Source of the DNA: Sitta carolinensis
Lineage: Eukaryota > Chordata > Aves > Passeriformes > Sittidae
NCBI GenBank assembly: GCA_032173965.1
Contig: CM063284.1
Coordinates: 108,953,910-109,017,909 of the forward strand
Length of the DNA: 64,000 nucleotides
Direction of reading: 5' to 3'
A model generated the notes under the pieces. The model was not told the origin of the DNA. It did not search any database and saw only the letters and a list, made by a program, of their open reading frames with translations. Made by a program: the position numbers and the translations under genes. This document shows, piece by piece, positions 59,501 to 64,000 of this stretch; the first letter of the stretch is position 1; every line of letters starts with the position of its first letter.

Positions 59501-60812
59501 AGGGCATTGTTCAGTGTGCTGCCACAGAAAACACACCAACAGAATCCCTCTTGATTCAGGCTGCCTTTGCCATGTCTTGCTCTGTATTTCAGTTTTGTCT
59601 GTGGAAGAGTCTTCCTAAAAAAACTCATTGAAGTGCATACTTAAGTTTTCACACCCTCTTAAACCATAACAGGAAAGCTTAAAATTAAGCTCTAAAGGTC
59701 AGATTTTCAAAGGAATCAATACAAGTTAGGCATCTCACCTTATTAAGCATTATTTGAAAATTCCATCTGTGCATTTTGGCAGCTAATTTTTTATCTGTGA
59801 GGATCTAGACCTAATTACTTTCCTGCTCACGGATGACCTCAAAAAGTCTAGTGGTTAATTGTTTTCCTGATTTAGGGCATGAGCATTGTGACCCCTACAT
59901 GATACTGAAACATTCTAGCAGAGTTAAGGACACTTTTGTGGATTTATGATGCTTAAAATGTAAATGTCAAATCTATTACAGAGATCTAGGGGCTGCAATG
60001 AGGGTAAATAGTCATAGTGCCTTCAGTTGTGGTAGAAACGCATTGATTTTCATGAGTTGAAGGTCTGATTCAAATCCTTTAAAGCTGAATTAGTTATCAT
60101 TGTATTTGCTAGCTGTGAGAATGTCACACAACTGCAGCACATCTCGACATTTAGCTTTTTTCAGAAGTGTTGCTATTAAAAAATATGCATGCATGGCAAA
60201 ACTGCTTCCCTGATGACTGGCTCGTGTGAAATAAAACATTCTGAAGGCAAAGGAAGGAAAGCGAGGGACATCAACAATCATAATTTCACAAGGAATAGAA
60301 GCAACTGAGTTGAAATAGCCTCTAATCAAACATTTAAGAAGTATTAATTCTTATTAGTTGTGGAGAGGGAATACTAATTCAACTCAATATAATCTAGCTG
60401 TTACACTTTCTGCACAAGAAATGTTGTGTGATGGCTTTGCACAGATATGCAAGTGCAAAACGATCCCCAGGCTTCCTGTATTCAGCTCTGAATTCTGTTG
60501 GAAGTAGTTGGTTTGTTTGTAAGCTGTGACATTGTCCTCACTCTCTTCCCCTCTTGGGAGGAAGCAGTCTGGGTTTTCACGATGCTTATGCATCCACACA
60601 GCTTGAATGGAACCTGATTCTTCAAACCCATGAGTGTGTGAGGAGTTGAGAGGATCCAGTATCATGTGCAGTAGGTAGACGAGCATTGTGTGAAGTCAGG
60701 ATACTTTTTAAAAAAACACATTGTTACCCTGCATGGTATAAATAAATGTACATCCCTGGGAACCCAGTAAATACATGTTACCACCAAAAGCCTTTGCACT
60801 GGTGATTGTGTG
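56579..60812. other. AT-rich single-copy DNA, no gene seen
   Basis: No exon or transposon was recognised. An A-rich tract ending in (AT)n lies at 58957-59007. Confidence 0.5.
58957..59007. repeat. A-rich tract and (AT)n
   Basis: A runs broken by T, then six AT units. The minus-strand frame 58869-59174 crosses it and encodes FFFLFFFF-type noise. Confidence 0.9.
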
Positions 60813-60874
60813 CAAAAACAAAAACAAAAACAAAAACAAAAACAAAAACAAACAAACAAACAAAAAAAAAAAAA
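60813..60874. repeat. (CAAAAA)n/(CAAA)n microsatellite with A run
   Basis: Six CAAAAA units are followed by CAAA units and then about 13 A. Minus frames across it encode repeated FCFCF or FVFVF and are artefacts. Confidence 0.95.
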
Positions 60875-63363
60875 GGGAGAGTGGCACTTGCCAACTGAAA
60901 CTGTTGAAATCTAACGGTGATTGAATCCCTAAAGTATGTGCAGCTCTTATTTTTATACCACCTTATCCACATCCTTAGAAAATTAAGAGATCATGGAAGC
61001 AGAGGTGGACCCTCAGTCATACAGCCTCTCTTAGTAGATACCTGGCCTAGTGGTGTAGATCCAGCCCTTGAAAATCACCTCCATCCCTAGGCTGTCTCTG
61101 AAGAACACATACAGTAAGCTGTTCATCACTGCATGCTTATCCAAAGCTTCATTTGCTCCACTTGGTTCAAAGGCAGTCTTTGCCATCCTTAGAGGGGGGG
61201 GTGAGTGCACAGGTGAGAGCTTTAACACTCTGCCCTCCCCTACCTCAGAAAGTCCTATAGGACCACTCAGGGTAGTTATTTTGAGAAGAATTGTTAAGTT
61301 TTCTTAAAAATTTTTTCTTTAATAAATCTTTTACATCAAAAGTCCATAAAAATTTAACCAAGAATAAACCTTATTTTTCTGTTCTTGCTAAGACAGCAGT
61401 GACTGCACAACTGAACACTTCTCTAGTGGGTTACAGTTTCAGTTTTGAGAAACTTTGTGACAATAAAAAATTTTTAAAAAACCCACTAGCATGTTTATAT
61501 AATTATGAACAAATAATAACAGAGAAGCTTAAAAGAATCCTTAAAGAAGCTTTAAAGTAATGCCTCTGAATAGGCTGAAGTAATACACATCAAAAGGAAT
61601 TACCTGAGTGTTCAAGGTATTCTGAAGACCCAGTATAAAAGAAACAAATGTAAACTACCCTCTAACATACTCTGGTTAAGATAATAGGAAAGTAATCAAG
61701 AACACCCTTGTTGGGTGAACTGGTATATTGAAAATGAAAATTAACCACATGAAATCATGAGGTAGGGCATGTAAAAATTCTCAGCAGCTTCTGCCTTCTG
61801 TTTACAAACTTCTTACAGATTGGTCACTTCTCCAGCTCCTTCAAATTGAAAATTATTTGAAATCTCAACTTTTCCTTTTGAAAGATGTTGTCACAAAAAT
61901 CTTCAAACCATGGCTTACAAACCAGAAGGCAAATGATGCTTCTCCAAATATATTGTTAAATATGAAAACCAGAGACTGATATAAGCTACTTTTTCCAAGA
62001 AGAGGAAAGAAATTTTTTCATTGTTATTCTTACAGGGTTTTCAATTAGAAGGGGTGCCTAAAGTCAGCAAAGCAGTGAAGGAAATATGCCCAGTACAGCA
62101 GAACTTTAACCTAAGTATTCATACCTCTTACTATACCTAGAAAATCATATGTATGAGAGCAGAAGAAATAAGATTTGGGAAGCTGTCAATCTCCATGCTA
62201 GATTGATCCCATGGCTCACTCTGAGCCTTTATTTTCTCCTTTTTTTTTTAAAAGATTGTTCAACAGGTCCATTAAAACTCTTTGCTTCATGGAAATGTTC
62301 TCATTGCAAGAAGATAAGGATTTACATGAAAAAATATTCACAAAAGTGTTCTGATCTGAATGCTGAGCATGCCTATAGTTATTACAAGTTTTATTTTTAT
62401 TTTAAGATTCTTTTTTCAAGTAAAGCAGTAATTAATTAGTTCCTTGACAAGGCTTTTGATGATCAGATAATGGAGATGTGTCTGGTTCCAACTGATGCAG
62501 TAAGCCATTGTTAGTCCACAGTATAAGGGTCTGGGTTTTGTGAAGGTTTTTTTCCCCATTTCTCTTCCTCATTGTGCAGTCAGGGGATTGATATAACACA
62601 CTGAGCTGCTACAAGAATGCATTTTCCTGGGTCATCTAAGCAGCATCACTGTTAGCATAATGGGACCAGACCAGTGCTTTGGTGTAAAAATGAGTCATGT
62701 CTCATTTTGGAAAACATGCAAGAAAAGTACTAATAATGCCCTGCAGAAACACATAATGTGATTTTTATAAATCACACCTAGCAACTTATTGTGAGTTTGT
62801 ACCAGATGGATTTCTGATTAGGTTTCGACTAATTTAGGAACCTCTCTACACTTAGAGATGTCCGTTTAAAGCCTGATGAAATATACAAAGGATGATCAAG
62901 TGCCAGGTGATACCAACAGCACTTGTAATTTGTCAAGTATTTCAGATGACCCAGAAGCAAGACCTTTACAGCAAGTGCCTTCTTTCTGCTTTAAGAAATT
63001 TTATACTACTTTTCTGTTTTACCAGCTTTCCTGCTGGTTGCACTGTTAATCAGAGATAAATTCCTAAAATGTTACCCTAGAGGTGTCTGCTGTCCTCCCC
63101 ACAGAAGGATAAAATCTTTTCAATAAAGGGACTCAGTACAGATTGTAGATGGATAGATGAGCAGCACCATCTTTATTCTAAGAAAAATTGATGCAGCATG
63201 AAAAAAATCAAATAAGTCATCCATTTCAAGTTGGTGGTGTCCTTTCAAAGCACAGGACCAAACCAGCTGAAGAGCATTTAAAAATTACTGCATGCTCCCA
63301 GGCTTTCCACATGGCATTTGCAAGAGCCTTTACCAGTTTTCTAATGGTAGCAAAATTAGTGCG

Positions 63364-63364
<1 letters not shown>
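60875..63364. other. AT-rich single-copy DNA, no gene seen
   Basis: No gene or transposon was recognised. Frames of 65-96 codons lack motifs. Confidence 0.5.
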
Positions 63365-63398
<34 letters not shown>

Positions 63399-63417
63399 CT
63401 TTTTTTTTCTTTTTTCT
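63365..63417. repeat. Pure T run (34 bp) and T-rich tail
   Basis: 34 uninterrupted T (63365-63398), then T runs separated by C. The plus frame 63188-63433 runs through it as polyphenylalanine and is not a gene. Confidence 0.85.
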
Positions 63418-64000
63418 TGCCTCACACTATTAAAAACTTTCTATTTTTAACTCTGGATAATTTCTATTCTAGTCTGTTTTTTCATATGCACTCCTATTTT
63501 AATCTATTACTCCGATACTTTCTAAATTACTATTAAATCCCAATATGCAATTCACATACTTCTAAGTAAATTACTTGCCTTAAAAATACAGATTTCCCTT
63601 GCTACTTCAACACAGAAGCATCTCAAATGCATAAAGATGACAAAGAACTACAGTGCCCAAATTACCAGACTACATGTGATATGCACAACATTAAAAACCT
63701 TGAATTTGTAGTTATATTTTATTCTGAATAGAGGAATAAAAACTGGCTGGCATCATCAAGCCTGAGAGTTATTGTGAGCATGAAGTGAGTTTTGAAACCT
63801 CGAGATAGAGGGTTTCCACAATTCCATTAAACTAGGGAATTGAGTCAAAGATGTTCCAATTACTACTGCACTGATGCAACAAAATGAAATATGGAACTAT
63901 TTCCACATATCTCTGCCATGATGAATGACAATATAAACGCAGATGTACCTAGAAAAACACAAAGCGTTGGAGTTATATGCTGGATAGAAGTTATGGGAAA
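63418..64000. other. AT-rich single-copy DNA, no gene seen
   Basis: Nothing recognised to the end of the window. Confidence 0.5.

Noticed and set aside
60813..60874. Regular CAAAAA units considered as a CRISPR-like or structured array
   Set aside because: Simple microsatellite with no spacers; the host is a vertebrate.

Overview
The window is vertebrate nuclear DNA, most probably from a bird and more specifically a songbird (passerine). It is visibly AT-rich. Recognisable repeats are mostly 3' pieces of CR1 LINEs, with their typical TTCCAACCC / ATTCTRTGATT ends. There are also several old LTRs whose sequence I recognise from songbird endogenous retroviruses. I see no Alu, B1/B2 or L1 sequence, no bacterial gene layout, and no rRNA or tRNA gene. 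The passerine assignment rests on recalled LTR families, not on a search.

I cannot support any protein-coding gene. The open frames are short, overlap on both strands, and are explained by low-complexity DNA (purine- or T-rich tracts), repeats, or chance. The window is best read as a gene desert or a very large intron.

Layout. 1-8 kb: AT-rich single-copy DNA, a purine-rich tract, a probable solo LTR (2876-3450) and a 42-T run. 8-23 kb: a CR1 end, a T/G-rich tract, two long homopolymer runs, a faint CR1 scrap and two perfect DNA hairpins. 23-28 kb: a compact LTR-like element, then two CR1 copies in opposite orientation lying 5' to 5' (25141-25965 minus, 25985-26470 plus) and another CR1 end. 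28-30.8 kb: single-copy DNA with homeodomain and octamer motifs that looks like conserved noncoding sequence (inference). 30.8-39.2 kb is the most repeat-rich part. A minus-strand LTR carries a GC-rich insertion. A minus-strand CR1 is split by a 1.38 kb LTR (34178-35560). A plus-strand LTR of the same family as the first lies beyond it. 39-64 kb: mostly single-copy AT-rich DNA with CR1 pieces near 43.2, 46.3, 51.0 and 56.3 kb, simple repeats, and long A or T runs.

No genes act together here, and I found no evidence of a novel biological system. The most interesting signals are structural: two perfect hairpins with 15- and 17-bp arms, the nested LTR-in-CR1 insertion that gives relative ages, the extra GC-rich block inside one LTR, and several pure A/T runs of 34-42 bp that CR1 activity does not explain. 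All repeat assignments were made by eye; edges are approximate unless a terminus is described.
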